The notes: a model not told the origin generated them from the letters alone. A DNA stretch of 64,000 nt from JACCWP01 sp963785115 (GCA_963785115.1 CAWATY010000009.1:558001-622000); one strand, 5' to 3'; positions 1 through 9,747 are shown, numbered from the stretch's first letter. Translations and numbers: made by a program.

Positions 1-725
1 CGCCGAAGTGCGCGGCGAACCGATCCGGGTCGATGGTCGCCGACGTGACCACCACCTGCAGGTCGGGTCGGCGGGGAAGCAGTCGCCGCAGGTAGCCGAG
101 GACGAAGTCGATGGTGAGGCTGCGCTCGTGCGCCTCGTCGACGACGATCGCGTCGTAGCCGAGCAGCAGCGGGTCGCGCTGGATCTCGGCCACCAGCAGG
201 CCGTCGGTCATCAGCTTGACCATCGTGTCGGCGCCCACCTGATCGGTGAAGCGGACCGCGTAGCCGACGGTCGCGCCGACCTCGGTGCCCATCTCCTCGG
301 CGAGCCGCTCGGCGACGCTGCGCGCGGCGATCCGCCGGGGCTGGGTGTGGCCCACCATGCCGCGGCGGCCCCGGCCCAGCTCGAGCAGCATCTTCGGCAG
401 CTGGGTGGTCTTGCCGCTGCCGGTCTCGCCTGCGAGCACCACGACCTGGTGGTCACGCAGCGCGGCCACGATCTCGTCGTGCGCCTGGCTGACCGGCAGC
501 TGCGTCCGGGTAGTCGAGGTGCGGCTCGAACGCCGCTCGCCGCGCCATCCGCCGCTCGGCGGCCTCGACATCGCCGGCCAGGCGCTCCAGCGCCCGCGTG
601 CGCTTGCCCGGGTTCCGCTGCCGGCGCAGGCCCTCCAGCCGCCGCCCGATCCGGTGCTCGTCGACGAGCGTCAGGTGGGGCAGCCGGGCGCGCAGGTCGG
701 CCACCGTCGGCGGGGGAGAGGACAT
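1..725 (-). pseudogene. hrpA: ATP-dependent RNA helicase HrpA, N-terminal part, frameshifted and cut by the window edge
   Basis: DEAH-box RNA helicase of the HrpA family; only the N-terminal third lies in the window. The ATG at 725 opens a frame with an HrpA-type N-terminus (RLPHLTLVDEHRIGRRLEGL, then a basic helical stretch). The reading frame breaks near 505-515. In the shifted frame the helicase core follows: QLPVSQ, the Walker A GETGSGKTTQL, the QPRRIAARS motif Ia, the DEAH box (VDEAHERS, near 125-145) and the SAT motif (VTSATID). One small indel joins the two parts. Because the helicase motifs downstream are perfectly kept, either a sequencing error or a very recent mutation is likely. 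Identity is confident; functional state is not. Confidence 0.85.
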
Positions 726-816
726 CGCCCGCCCAGTCTAGGAACCCGCCCCACTTCCCTTGGGAATGATCGGCGCGTAACGTCCACTGCTGAGGGAACT
801 AGCTAGGCACCTCATT

Positions 817-834
817 CCCCTTGTGGATAAGGGG
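817..834. repeat. Inverted repeat upstream of the HNH gene
   Basis: CCCCTT-GTGGAT-AAGGGG, a perfect 6-bp inverted repeat with a 6-bp centre, lies in the divergent hrpA/HNH spacer. A second small palindrome, TTCCC-TT-GGGAA, lies at 755-766. They could be operator sites or a weak hairpin; there is no T-tract that would make it a clear terminator. Confidence 0.35.
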
Positions 835-867
835 ATTCTCGGTCGAGGGACTGTCGGTGGTGGCGTC

Positions 868-873
868 TAGGTT
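868..873 (+). promoter_or_regulatory. -10 element of the HNH gene
   Basis: TAGGTT ends 6 nt before the ATG at 880 and no ribosome binding site is present, which fits a leaderless transcript. Confidence 0.45.
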
Positions 874-879
874 TGTCCC

Positions 880-2229
880 ATGAGCGACCAGCCCACCACG
901 ACGACCTGCCACCCGGTGGCGGAGTTGTGCGCGCGGTTCGGGCAACGGTTGGACGAGGTGGTCGCCCGGGGTCGTTGACCTTGTGGTCGGCCTCCGATGA
1001 CGAGGTTGCCGGTGTGCTCGCGGCCGCGGAGAACGTGATCCGCCGGGCCGAGGCCATCCAGGACGCCGCGCTGGCCGAAGCCTCTCGCCGGGACCTGGCC
1101 ACCACCGTCGGCGCCACCTCGACCACCGCCTGGGCCGCCTGACCTGCTCCACCGCCCGCCGGGCCCGGGTCACCCAGGCGGTCAAAGCTCGGCGAACAAC
1201 TCGCCGGTGGCGGGTGTGGAGGCGACCGGGGCGGCGTTCGCGGCCGGTGACATCGACGCCGACCAGGCCCGGGTGATCGCCACCGCCATCGGCACACTCC
1301 CCGCCTCGAGCTCGGAGCCGAGGTGATCGGCCGCGGTGAGCAGCTCATGTTGGAGTGGGCGGCTGACCACAACGCGCAGGTGCTGTCCCGGCACGGCGCC
1401 CCACCTGCTCACCTACCTGGCACCCGACGTGGCCGAGCAGGCTGAGGCCGAAGCCCTGGCCAAGGCCGTGGCACGTGACCAGAACCGCACGAACAGCCTG
1501 TCCGCCCGGGTCGACCACCGCGGCCGGATCAGGTTGGCCGGCGAGCTCGACCCCGAAGCCTGGGCCACCGTGTCGGCCGCGCTGGAACCCTTCGCGAGGC
1601 CCGGTGGGCTGCCCGCACCCGACCACGATCAGCACGGCGGTGCCGGCACCAGGACTGCCGGGCAACGGCAGGCTGATGCGCTGGTGGAGATCTGCCGACG
1701 CACCCTGGCCGCCCCGGAGACACCGACCAGCTTCGGGTTCCCCGCCCACATCGCCATCACCATCGATCACGACCAGCTGCTCAAGCGGCCTCTCGGGCTC
1801 GGCACCTTGGACACCGGCACCCCGATCTCGGCCGCCGACATCCGCCGCCTCGCCTGCGACGCCACGATCATCCCCGTCCTGCTCAACAGCAACGGAGTGC
1901 CGCTCGATGTGGGCCGGGCGATCCGGGTCTTCACCAAAGAGCTCCGCCGCGCCGTCAAGATCAGAGACCGCGGTTGTGCTTTCCCCGGATGTGATCGCCC
2001 GCCGGCCTGGTGCAACGTGCACCACATCGTCCACTGGCTGTTCGGCGGATCGACGTCCCTCGACAACGGGGTGCTGCTCTGCCACGCCCACCACGTCGTG
2101 ATCCACCGCGCCGAATGGACCGTCCGACTGGGCCGCGAACAGACGGCCCGAGTTCATCCCACCCGCCTGGGTCGACCCCGATCGCACACCCCGCACCAAC
2201 ACCCTCCACCTCAGACGCTGAGGACCTGA
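880..2229 (+). pseudogene. DUF222 / HNH endonuclease (13E12 repeat family), multiply frameshifted
   Basis: Member of the actinobacterial DUF222-HNH family, often present in many genomic copies and usually described as putative nucleases. The ATG at 880 opens MSDQPTTTTCHPVAEL. The frame then breaks near 970, where it continues with LWSASDDEVAGVLAAAE. Further breaks fall around 1140-1205, 1290-1330 and 1395-1410, at least five in all. From about 1400 one frame continues to the stop at 2229, with the DUF222 core (RIRLAGELDPEAW, RQADALVEICRR) and a complete HNH module: RDRGCAFPGCDRPP, CNVHHIVHW, then CHAHHVVIH. All zinc and catalytic residues of the HNH are present. If the frame breaks are real this is a pseudogene; if they are sequence errors the protein would be about 450 residues. 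Confidence 0.8.
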
Positions 2230-2357
2230 GTTACCAAGCTCCAAGGGGCCATCAGCAGATGATCGTCGCACCGACAACCGCGGGCTGCCGTGCCATGGAC
2301 GATCGTGGTTGGCGGCAATCGGCTACGTCAGTCTGCGATTGCGATGCTGCGTTCTTG

Positions 2358-3583
2358 TCATGGACATGGACCGCCCGTGTCGGTGCGTGTCAGGTACACG
2401 TCCGTCACGCCGTTGGTGTCGTTCGCGGCCAGCGCAGCATCGGTGGTGAACGTTGCAAATTGCCGCGGCCGATAGCCCGACCCCGCCGGTCTGCACCTCA
2501 AGTGGGCTGAGTGCCGTCCAGTCCCGCGCAATGCGGTCGCGCAGGTAGGCGTCGTAGTCCGTGGCGGTGTCGCCTGTGACGAGCGGACGATCGGTCACCA
2601 CGGTGAGGAACTGTGCATCGGCGCTTAGCCTCCGAGCGCATCGCGCCCTGCCGGGACCCTTGTGACCTGTCCCGATCGCGTGTTGAAGACGTGCAATCCG
2701 AAGGTCCCGCTGACCGGACTCCCGGTACATCACCCGGCTCCCGTTGGGGGTCATGACTAACGGCTGCCCGTCACTGAGGGTCGTCGTCTCGTGTGCTCGT
2801 CTGTCCCGGACCGTGACTGGCCCGCTGCCGTCGGACGGATCCTCCGCGTACCAGGCGATGTACCGGCCATTGCTCGACAAGAAGAGCCCCGACCCACCCC
2901 GGTAGTCGGCTGGCTCGATGACGCGGTGGGTGGTCTGCTCCTGCCGGTCCCGGTAGAAGGGGTCAAAGATCCCGTTGTCGTCATCGCGCACGAGGTTCGT
3001 CGCTGCTGAGGTGAAGCCCACGAACCGTCCGTTGGCCCGAGATGCTGGAGAGCGAGCTGCCGTCGTTCGCCTGACGGCCCGTGCGGCTCACCGACACCCG
3101 GCGCGTGCTCTCCTTCCTGGCATCGCGCACGAAGACGTCCCACTCACCGTTGGTGTCGCCGCGGACGAGGTTGGATGCGCGGGAGATGAATGCGACCCAG
3201 CGACCGTTGGCCGACACGGGGGTCTTGGCTAGGGCGGTTGCCCGATTCGCCATCGGGCGTGGTGGAGATCAAGGTCGTCCGACCGGTGACTCGGTCCAGG
3301 CGGAAGACGTCCTGCTGTCCGTTGGCGTCGCCATCCACGAGTTCATCCGCGGCAGACTGATAGACCACGAACCGTCCGCACCCGAAAGATCAGCAGCGTA
3401 GGTCGCCGCCGACGCCCCTTCGTCGTTCGGAGTCACCCCGACCAGCGCGTACTCGCGGAGCCCGGCATCCAAGGTTTCGCGATGATTCGTGCTGCCGCCC
3501 GATGCAGCCGTCGACGTTCCCACGCTGGCCAGCAGCAATGACAGCGGAACAAGCGCACCGACCCGCTTCACGATGCCTGACAC
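2358..3583 (-). pseudogene. Secreted PD40/TolB-like beta-propeller protein, multiply frameshifted
   Basis: The ATG at 3583 opens a signal peptide (MSGIVKRVGALVPLSLLLAS) followed by propeller blades. Each blade carries the signature D-x-N-G-x-x-D-V-F/Y seen in PD40-type repeats: DGDANGQQDVFRLD, GDTNGEWDVFVRD, DDDNGIFDPFYRD and, at the C-terminus, NDTNGVTDVYL. Blade cores such as ANGRWVAFISRASNLV and NGRFVGFTSAATNLV are typical. The frame shifts near 3400, 3250, 3030 and 2480, with possibly one more; a stop in the last blade frame lies at 2358. Proteins of this type are secreted and usually of unknown ligand. Family call is firm; function is unknown. Confidence 0.75.
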
Positions 3584-3695
3584 AGGTGCCCCCGTTCATT
3601 CACCTTCTGGACCTGAGGTTAAACCTCGGCGGCGGAGCGGTCGAGCGAGTAGCCACCGCGGCGAATTGCCCCGAACTCGGACCCACCCGCAGGCA

Positions 3696-4869
3696 TCAAC
3701 CGATCGACAGGTCCGGCACGAAGTCGGGATCGGTCAGCGCGGGTCGGTCGGCCCGGAACGCGTCGATCGCGACGTCGGTGCTGCCCGTCAGCGACAGATC
3801 GGCGAGGACCCGGCCGAGCAGACCGGCGAACTTGCCCGCGTGCCCGCAGCCGATGCCACCGCGATCTGCGGGTGGCCCGGCACCAGGTCGACGACGAAGT
3901 CGCGGTCGGGAGTGAGGTCGTAGACGCAGGTCTTGCTGTACAGCTCGGGCCCGACCGCCGCGGCAACCGCTCGCGCAGGAACGCGGCGTACGACTCCGTC
4001 ACCGCGGGGTCGGGGGTGTCGTCCGGCCCTCTTGGGTGACGTAGTTGCCGCGCATGTCCTGCGAGATCTTGACCGCGACCTCGCCGTACACCGGGAAGCC
4101 GTAGTGCACCGCCTCGCCGTGCCAGATCCACATCGGGAACCGGTCGGGGGCGAACTCGCGCAGGTGCGGGGTGGCGAAGTACCTGACCTGCTCCTCCGAC
4201 AGCGTGAGCGGCCAGTCGACGCCGAGCGGGGCCAGCAGCGACCCCGTCCACGACGCGGCGCAGAGCACCACCGCGCCGGCCTCGATGTCGCCGCGGTCGG
4301 TGCGGACCGTGACGCCGCCCGCAGACGGCTCGAGGCCGGTCACCGCGGTGCCGGGTCGTAAGTCCAGTCCCAGCTGGCGGGCCAGCGCCAGGTGCGCGGC
4401 GGTGGCGCGGCGGATGTCCAGGATGCCGCCGTCCTCCTGGTAGAGGCCGACGGTGTCGTCCGGCACCTGCCATTGCGGCCAGCGGCACCGGATCGCGTCG
4501 GCATCCAGGTCCTCGGAGGCCACCCCGATCGGCTCGAGGGAGCGCGGTAGGCGTCGACCTCGACGGCTCCCGGCGTGCCAGCGATGGCCAGGTCGAGCCC
4601 GCCGGTGCGGGTGACCAGGCGCAGTCCGGTCTGGTCCTCGATCTCGGCCCAGGCCGCGTACGCCGCCGGCGTCAGCCCGAGTAGACCGGCGAGTGGTAGG
4701 CGTGCCGGATGATCCGCGAGTGGTCCTCGGAGGCGCCGTGGGAGTGGCCGATCTCGTACTGCTCGAGGACGACCACCCGCTCGGCACCCTGCCGGGCCAG
4801 CCGGTACGCCGCCGCGCTGCCCAGGGCCCCCGCACCGACGACCACGTGGCTGCAGGTCTCGGTCGACAT
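3696..4869 (-). pseudogene. Monomeric sarcosine oxidase / N-methyltryptophan oxidase-like FAD enzyme, frameshifted
   Basis: FAD-dependent amine oxidase of the MSOX/SolA family, which oxidises N-methyl amino acids to the amino acid, formaldehyde and H2O2. The ATG at 4869 is preceded by a GAGGAG ribosome binding site and opens the dinucleotide fold HVVVGAGALGSAAAYRLARQG. Conserved segments follow in changing frames: ASEDHSRIIRHAYHSP, GGILDIRRATAAHLALARQ, LSEEQVRYFATP and YGFPVYGE. The C-terminal SKTCVYDLTPD (Cys codon near 3926-3928) contains the cysteine that carries covalent flavin in monomeric sarcosine oxidase. Frame breaks occur near 4680, 4545, 4020, 3970 and 3850. It is divergent from a methyltransferase gene. 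The exact substrate cannot be told. Confidence 0.8.
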
Positions 4870-4985
4870 CGGCTCCTCGGATCGGGTGCGCGCCCTCTAC
4901 CACCGCCCGTGGGTTGACGCCTCGTCGGGCCTTGGCCAGCATGCTGCGCAGCCCGGGAGGACCGCACGGCCCTGGGGAGGGAACC

Positions 4986-5928
4986 ATGGCAAGGCACCGT
5001 GACCGGCTGCCACAGCTGGGCGACGACGTCTTCCTCACCGACGGCGGCATCGAGACCTCGCTGATCTTCCACGACGGTCTCGACCTGCCGGACTTCGCCG
5101 CCTTCGTGCTGCTCCGCGACGACTCCGGACGGGACGCGTTGCGGCGGTACTTCCGGCCGTACGTGAACATCGCGCACAAGGCCGGCCTCGGGATCGTGCT
5201 GGAGACGCCGACCTGGCGAGCCAGCCAGGACTGGGCGGCGCGGCAGGGTTACTCACCGGCCGGGCTCGATGCGGCGAACCGGGAGGCGGTCGACCTGCTG
5301 GTCGGGCTCCGCGACGAGTACGACCAGGCCGGCCCGCCCATCGTCGTGAGCGGCTGCATCGGGCCACGCGGTGACGGATACGACCCGGATGTGCTGCTGA
5401 CTCCCGCGGCGGCCAAGGACTACCACGCCACCCAGATTGAGACGTTCAGCCGCACCGATACCGCCACTCGTCTCGGCCCTCACCATGACTCACACCGGCG
5501 AGGCGATCGGCGTGGTCCGAGCAGCCGCCGCGCACGGCATGCCGGTCGTCATCGCGTTCACCGTCGAGACCGACGGGCGGCTGCCTTCGGGCGAGACGCT
5601 CGAGGACGCCGTGCGCACGGTGGACGACGAGACCGCTGCCGGGGCGGCGTACTACATGGTCAACTGCGCACACCCCACCCATCTCGACGCGGCTGTGCAC
5701 GCGGGCACCGGCTGGCAGCAGCGGTGGCGCGGTCTGCGCGCCAACGCGTCCACCATGAGTCACGCCGAGCTGGACGCAGCAGAGGAGCTCGACGACGGCG
5801 ACCCGGTCGACCTGGCCGCCCGGTACGCCGCGCTACGCGCCGACTTCCCGCAGCTGTCGGTGCTCGGCGGGTGCTGCGGCACCGACGCGCGGCACATCGA
5901 CGCGATCCGGCGAGCATGCGCGGCGTGA
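4986..5928 (+). pseudogene. Homocysteine S-methyltransferase family protein, one frameshift
   Basis: Member of the zinc-dependent homocysteine/betaine S-methyltransferase family (MmuM type), which transfers a methyl group from a donor such as S-methylmethionine to homocysteine. The ATG at 4986 follows a GGGAGG ribosome binding site. The first half runs from VFLTDGGIETSLIF to KDYHATQIETFSRTDTA. A frameshift near 5455 leads into VSALTMTHTGEAIGVV, the zinc cysteine region MVNCAHPTH and the terminal GGCCGTDARHI, so all three zinc cysteines are present. Without the break it would be about 313 residues, normal for the family. It is divergent from the sarcosine oxidase-like gene, so a shared role in methylated amine or amino acid metabolism is possible but unproven. 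Confidence 0.82.
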
Positions 5929-5935
5929 AGCCCGG

Positions 5936-6300
5936 CTACCCGAACAGGGGGAGCGGTGCGGGCGCCTCCATGGCGGCCGCTTCGGACACCTCAGCACGGT
6001 CGCCGGTGCCGGGGTGGCTGCTCGGGGCGTGGTCGAGTCCGTGCGCTGCCAGCAGCGGCCGGACCCGGCCGGCCAACCGGCGGGCGTACCAGCCCGGCAC
6101 GTAGGCGCCGCGGCCGTAGAGCGCCTGGTAGCGCTCGACGAGGTCGGGCCGCTCCCGGGCCAGCCAACCGAAGGTCCACTCCCGGGCGCCCGTCCGGAGG
6201 TGCAGGGGCAGCACGGTGGCACCCGTCGCCCCGGCGGCGGCGATCCGGGACAGCAGCGCGTCGAGATGTTCGACCGAGTCGGTGAGCCACGGCAGCGGGC
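5936..6300 (-). pseudogene. C-terminal remnant of an Rv2578c-like radical SAM protein
   Basis: About 120 residues match the C-terminus of the Rv2578c-type (spore photoproduct lyase-like) radical SAM proteins: LPWLTDSVEHLDALLSRI, LPLHLRTGAREWTFGWL and YGRGAYVPGWYARRL. The SAM core with its CxxxCxxC cluster is absent. Upstream the frame runs directly into the TGA of the VOC gene (6302-6304), so the fragment has no start region of its own; the first in-frame ATG is at 6214. This is a truncated gene, or a place where sequence has been lost or misjoined. It has no frameshift itself and ends at the TAG at 5936-5938. Confidence 0.7.
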
Positions 6301-6301
6301 G

Positions 6302-6818
6302 TCAGGCCGCTGGGGCGGCGTGCGAGACGCCGACGCCGCCCGCCGTGTCGGCCCCGTAGCGGGCGTTCTCGGCGTCCAGGTCGAGCGGCCCGATCCGCGG
6401 CTCGTCGCTGTCGTCCTTGCTCAGCCGGTCGGCCGGGACCAGCCAGGACACCTCGAACTCGATGCCGTCGGGGTCGCGGGCGTAGAGCGCCTTGGTCGTG
6501 CCGTGGTCCGAGGCGCCACCGAGCGCGCCGGCGGCGGTCAACCGGTCGCGAGCCGGGCGAGCTCGGCAAGCGTGTCGACCTCCCACGCCAGGTGGTAGAG
6601 GCCGACCGTCGTGCGGCCGGCGCCGGACGGCCCGGCCTGCGGGCCGAGCTGAAGAGGCCGAGGTCGTGGTCGTTGGTCGAGCCCGCGGCCTGCAGGAAGA
6701 CGGCCTGGCCGGGGATCTGCATCACCGGGCGGAAGCCGAGCACGTCGCCGTAGAAGGCGGCGCTCGCCTCGACGTCGCGGACGTAGAGAACGGCGTGGTT
6801 CAGGCGCTGCACGGGCAT
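6302..6818 (-). pseudogene. VOC family (glyoxalase/bleomycin resistance/dioxygenase) protein, frameshifted
   Basis: Single-domain vicinal oxygen chelate protein. The ATG at 6818 opens MPVQRLNHAVLYVRDVEASA and the first beta-alpha-beta module with FYGDVLGFRP. The frame breaks near 6640 and again near 6550. The second module continues with LYHLAWEVDTLAELA and GTTKALYARDPDGIEFEV, in which His and Glu metal ligands of the family are visible. It is divergent from the MarR gene with an 18-bp palindrome between them, a typical arrangement in which the regulator controls the enzyme. Substrate unknown. Confidence 0.75.
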
Positions 6819-6854
6819 GGTCGGACTTCCTCTCGTGGTGTCGTCACCCAAGGA

Positions 6855-6872
6855 GAACTCCCTTGAGAGTTC
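6855..6872. promoter_or_regulatory. Palindromic operator candidate for the MarR regulator
   Basis: GAACTC-CCTTGA-GAGTTC, perfect 6-bp arms with a 6-bp centre, lies in the 76-bp VOC/MarR spacer, just upstream of the TAGGAT -10 element (6883-6888) of the MarR gene. It is placed to repress both directions, and its size suits a MarR dimer. An overlapping smaller symmetry, TTGA-GAGT-TCAA, is also present (6863-6874). Confidence 0.55.
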
Positions 6873-6882
6873 AACTATTCCG

Positions 6883-6888
6883 TAGGAT
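6883..6888 (+). promoter_or_regulatory. -10 element of the MarR gene
   Basis: TAGGAT is 6 nt before the ATG at 6895 with no ribosome binding site. This favours that ATG over the in-frame GTG at 6889, which lies immediately after the hexamer. Confidence 0.5.
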
Positions 6889-6894
6889 GTGCGC

Positions 6895-7393
6895 ATGGCG
6901 ACGCGATGGTTGACCGGTCAGGAGCACCGCACCTGGCTGTACGGGCTGGCCGCCGTGCAGTTGCTCGCGGAGGAGCTCGACCGGCGGATGCAGCGCGAGG
7001 CGGGCATGCCGCTGGCCTACTACATGCTGCTGGCCGGGTTGTCCGAGGCGCCGGAGCGCACGATGCGGATGGGCGACCTCGCCGCGTTCAGCAACGCGTC
7101 GCAGAGCCGATGTCGCACGCGGTGCGCAGGCTGGAGTCGCTCGGCTGGGTACGCCGGCAGCGGCACCCGACGGACCGTCGGGTGGTCCTCGCCGTCCTCA
7201 CCGACGACGGGTTCCGGGTTCTGGAGGCGGCCGCTCCCGGCCACGTCACGGCGGTGCGCGAGCTACTGTCGACCGGTTGCAACCGGCCGACCTCCCGCTG
7301 CTGCAGGACGTCTCGGCGCGGGTGCTGGCGGGCCTCGATCCTGACGGTGCCGCCCGGGCCCTGCTGGCCGACCGGACGGTCCCGCCGGAGTGA
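6895..7393 (+). pseudogene. MarR family transcriptional regulator, frameshifted
   Basis: Winged-helix repressor of about 165 residues when frames are joined. The N-terminus MATRWLTGQEHRTWLYGL and the first helices read through to MRMGDLAAFSNASQS. A frameshift near 7110 leads to the recognition helix and wing: MSHAVRRLESLGWVRRQRHPTDRRVV, with the family's conserved DxR in the wing. A second shift near 7270 restores the C-terminal dimerisation helix ending in LLADRTVPPE at the TGA 7391-7393. It is divergent from the VOC gene and presumably controls it through the palindrome at 6855-6872. Confidence 0.78.
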
Positions 7394-7407
7394 GCCAGGA
7401 TGGACGG

Positions 7408-8067
7408 ATGCGGCTGACCAAGCACACGCACTCCTGTGTCCGCATCGACGACGGCGACCGCTCGCTGGTCATCGACCCGGGCAGCTTCTCGCCGGACGGC
7501 GAGGTCGCCACTGTGCTCGACGGGGTGCACGCGGTGCTCGTCACGCACGAGCATCCAGACCACCTCGACGTCGACGCCCTGTCCGCGGCGGCCGCCGCGG
7601 ACCCCGACCTGCGGGTGTGGGCGCCGGCAACGGTCGTCGACCAGCTGGAGCAGCGCGACGAGCTGCGGGGACGCGCCAGCGCGGTCGCTGCGGGGCAGGA
7701 GTTCGAGGCCGGAGGTCTCGACGTGCGCGCGTTCGGCGGCCAGCAGGCGTTGATCCACCCGAGCATCCCGGTGGTGGCCAACGTCGGCTACCTCGTCGCG
7801 GGCGCCGTCTACCACCCCGGCGACTCCTTCGCCGTGCCCGAGGTGCCGGTCGAGCGGCTGCTGGTGCCGCTGCACGCCCCCTGGTCGAAGGTGTCCGAGG
7901 TGCTCGACCACGTCGTTGCCGTACGCCCCCAACACGTGCACCAGGTGCACGACGGCCTGCTCAACGAGCGGGGACGCGACCTGGTGGGTGGGCACCTCGA
8001 CCGGGTGGCCCGGCAGTACGGCGCGACGTACGCGCCGCTGGAGGCGGGGGACGCCGTCGACCTCTGA
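7408..8067 (+). CDS. Metallo-beta-lactamase-fold hydrolase (UlaG-like)
   Basis: Intact 219-residue protein of the metallo-beta-lactamase superfamily. The metal-binding motif THEHPDHLD lies near residues 48-56, a further histidine and aspartate occur in VYHPGDSF, and HQVHDG near the C-terminus supplies the last histidine. It resembles the small UlaG/YcjW-like zinc hydrolases found widely in actinobacteria, whose substrates are mostly unknown. A CAGGAT hexamer lies 6 nt before the ATG, so the mRNA is probably leaderless; this is why I chose 7408 and not an upstream GTG at 7390. It is one of only two unbroken genes in the first 14 kb. Confidence 0.85.
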   Translation: MRLTKHTHSCVRIDDGDRSLVIDPGSFSPDGEVATVLDGVHAVLVTHEHPDHLDVDALSAAAAADPDLRVWAPATVVDQLEQRDELRGRASAVAAGQEFEAGGLDVRAFGGQQALIHPSIPVVANVGYLVAGAVYHPGDSFAVPEVPVERLLVPLHAPWSKVSEVLDHVVAVRPQHVHQVHDGLLNERGRDLVGGHLDRVARQYGATYAPLEAGDAVDL

Positions 8068-8083
8068 CGCGCCGCGCCGGGGG

Positions 8084-8584
8084 TCAGCGCACGTCGAGGA
8101 AGCCGCCGGACCGGCCGGCCCGTTCCGCGACCAGCCCGGCCAGCGTCGACAGGGCGATCTCGGGCGCGCGCCGGGAGCCGATGTCCAGCCCGATCGGCCG
8201 GTGCACGCGCGCCACGTCGTCGTCGGCGACGCCGAGGCCGCGCAGTGCGGCGACGTGCGGTCCCTCGTGCCGGGGGTTGCCCATCACGCCCACCCACCGG
8301 GCGCCCTGCGCCAGGGCGTCGCGAAGGACCGGCCCGAGCTCGTCACGGTCGTGGTCGCAGGCGACCACGTCGGAGTCGGCGAGGTCGAGCGCGCCCGTCT
8401 CGGTCACCACCAGGTCGGCCTCCGACCGCAGCTGCTCGCTCACCCGGAGGCCGTCGGGCTCCACCAGGGCGGTGCGCCAACCGAGCCGGCGGGCGAACGC
8501 GAGCAGGTGCGTCGCCACCGGTGAGGCGAACACCGCCACCACCCGGGGCGGGTCCGGGGGCGAGGGATCCGGGGTTGTTGCCAC
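8084..8584 (-). CDS. XdhC/CoxI family C-terminal domain protein
   Basis: About 166 residues forming a Rossmann-type domain like the C-terminus of XdhC/CoxI, the maturation factors that insert or sulfurate the molybdenum cofactor of xanthine and CO dehydrogenases. Features are VVAVFASPVATHLLAFARRLGW at the start, the conserved ARWVGVMGNPRH (family form GSxxK/R) and PIGLDIGSRRAPEIALSTLA near the end, a hallmark of the family. The N-terminal XdhC domain is missing and no xanthine dehydrogenase genes are nearby, so it is a stand-alone domain of unclear role. The GTG at 8584 is the best start; the open frame continues upstream without other support. Confidence 0.75.
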   Translation of the reverse strand: MATTPDPSPPDPPRVVAVFASPVATHLLAFARRLGWRTALVEPDGLRVSEQLRSEADLVVTETGALDLADSDVVACDHDRDELGPVLRDALAQGARWVGVMGNPRHEGPHVAALRGLGVADDDVARVHRPIGLDIGSRRAPEIALSTLAGLVAERAGRSGGFLDVR

Positions 8585-8648
8585 GACCCCACCCTCGCAG
8601 TCGCCCGGTGCGTGGAACAGCCCGCCGGGGCGCCGTGTTGCCACCGAG

Positions 8649-9693
8649 GTGCCTCCCCTCGACCCGATCGCCGACACCTGCCGCTGGCCGTCCTGGACTT
8701 CGTCGGGATCGAGTACGGCGAGAGCCGCCGACTCCATCGCCGGCGCGGTCGGCATCGCCCGGGCCGTCGAGGCCGCCGGCTACCGCCGCTACTGGGTGTC
8801 CGAGCACCACAACATGCGCAGCCTGGCCTGCAGCGCGCCGGAGATCCTGACCGCCCACGTCGCCGCGCGCACCGCGGATCCGGGTCGGCGCGGCCGGGAT
8901 CATGCTGCCGAACCACGCCGCCTTCAAGGTCGCCGAGACGTTCCGGACGCTGTTGGCGATGTACCCGGGCCGGATCGACCTCGCCCTCGGCCGCGCCCCG
9001 GGCACCGACCCGCTGACCGCGCACGTGCTGCGCCGGGGCATCGACCGACCCGGCGGCCGAGTTCCCCGGCCAGGTCGGCGAGCTGCTCGGCGTTCCTCGG
9101 CGACGGCTTCCCCGAGGGCCACCCGTACGCGCGGCTGGTGGCGGCGCCGGTCGTCGACGAGCGGCCGCAGATGTTCGTGCTCGGCTCCAGCGCCTACGGG
9201 CCCGGTTCGCCGCGGTCAACGGGATGAGCGCGGTGTTCGCCCACCACATGAGCCCGGACCTGGCCTTCGAGGCGCTGCGCGGTACCGCCGCGAGTTCACC
9301 CGCGGCCCGACGGCGCCGAGCCGTACTCGGCGATGTCGGTGCTGGCCTTCGCCAGCGACGACCGAGCGGTCGCCGAGTTCGAGGCCGGCTGGACGCTGAC
9401 CATGCAGAACCTGCGCCGCGGCATCCGCGAGCCGCTGCGGCCGGAGCAGGTGCTCGAGGTCGCCCGGTCGGCGGAGTTCCGGGCGCGGGGGCGCCGGCAG
9501 GGACGACGGCCGGATGGTCACCGGCGGGCCCAAGGCGGTCGCCGAACGGCTGCTGGAGATGAAGGCAGGGGCCGAGGTGGACGAGATCGTGGTCGTCACG
9601 CCGAGCCTGGACCGGGACCGGCGTATCGGCAGCTACCGCGCCATCGCCGACGCCTGGCGCAAGGCCGGCGCAGTCGCCGCGGCGGGGTCGTGA
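8649..9693 (+). pseudogene. LLM class flavin-dependent oxidoreductase (MsnO8-type), heavily frameshifted
   Basis: Luciferase-like monooxygenase. Pieces of the family follow one another in all three frames: LPLAVLDFVGIEYGES, GYRRYWVSEHHNMRSLACSAPE, IMLPNHAAFKVAETFRTL, YPGRIDLALGRAPGTDP, GEPGQ-type and LVAAPVVDERPQMFVLGSSAYG, AVFAHHMSPDLAFEALR, then a clean C-terminus ending in SYRAIADAWRKAG at the TGA 9691-9693. At least seven frame breaks are needed in about 1 kb, the highest density in the window. The start is uncertain; a GTG at 8649 is a reasonable choice. The SEHHN motif is typical of the MsnO8-like flavin-dependent group. Confidence 0.75.
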
Positions 9694-9741
9694 GGCCTCC
9701 GGTGGTGGCGCGGGCAGCGGCAGCGGGGGAGAGGGTCCGGG

Positions 9742-9747
9742 TACGCT
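9742..9747 (+). promoter_or_regulatory. -10 element of the PAP2 gene
   Basis: TACGCT lies 8 nt upstream of the ATG at 9756, without a ribosome binding site. Confidence 0.4.

Noticed and set aside
2230..2357. Small gene between the HNH gene and the propeller gene
   Set aside because: Short frames there have no start context or conserved residues; the interval looks like a convergent spacer.
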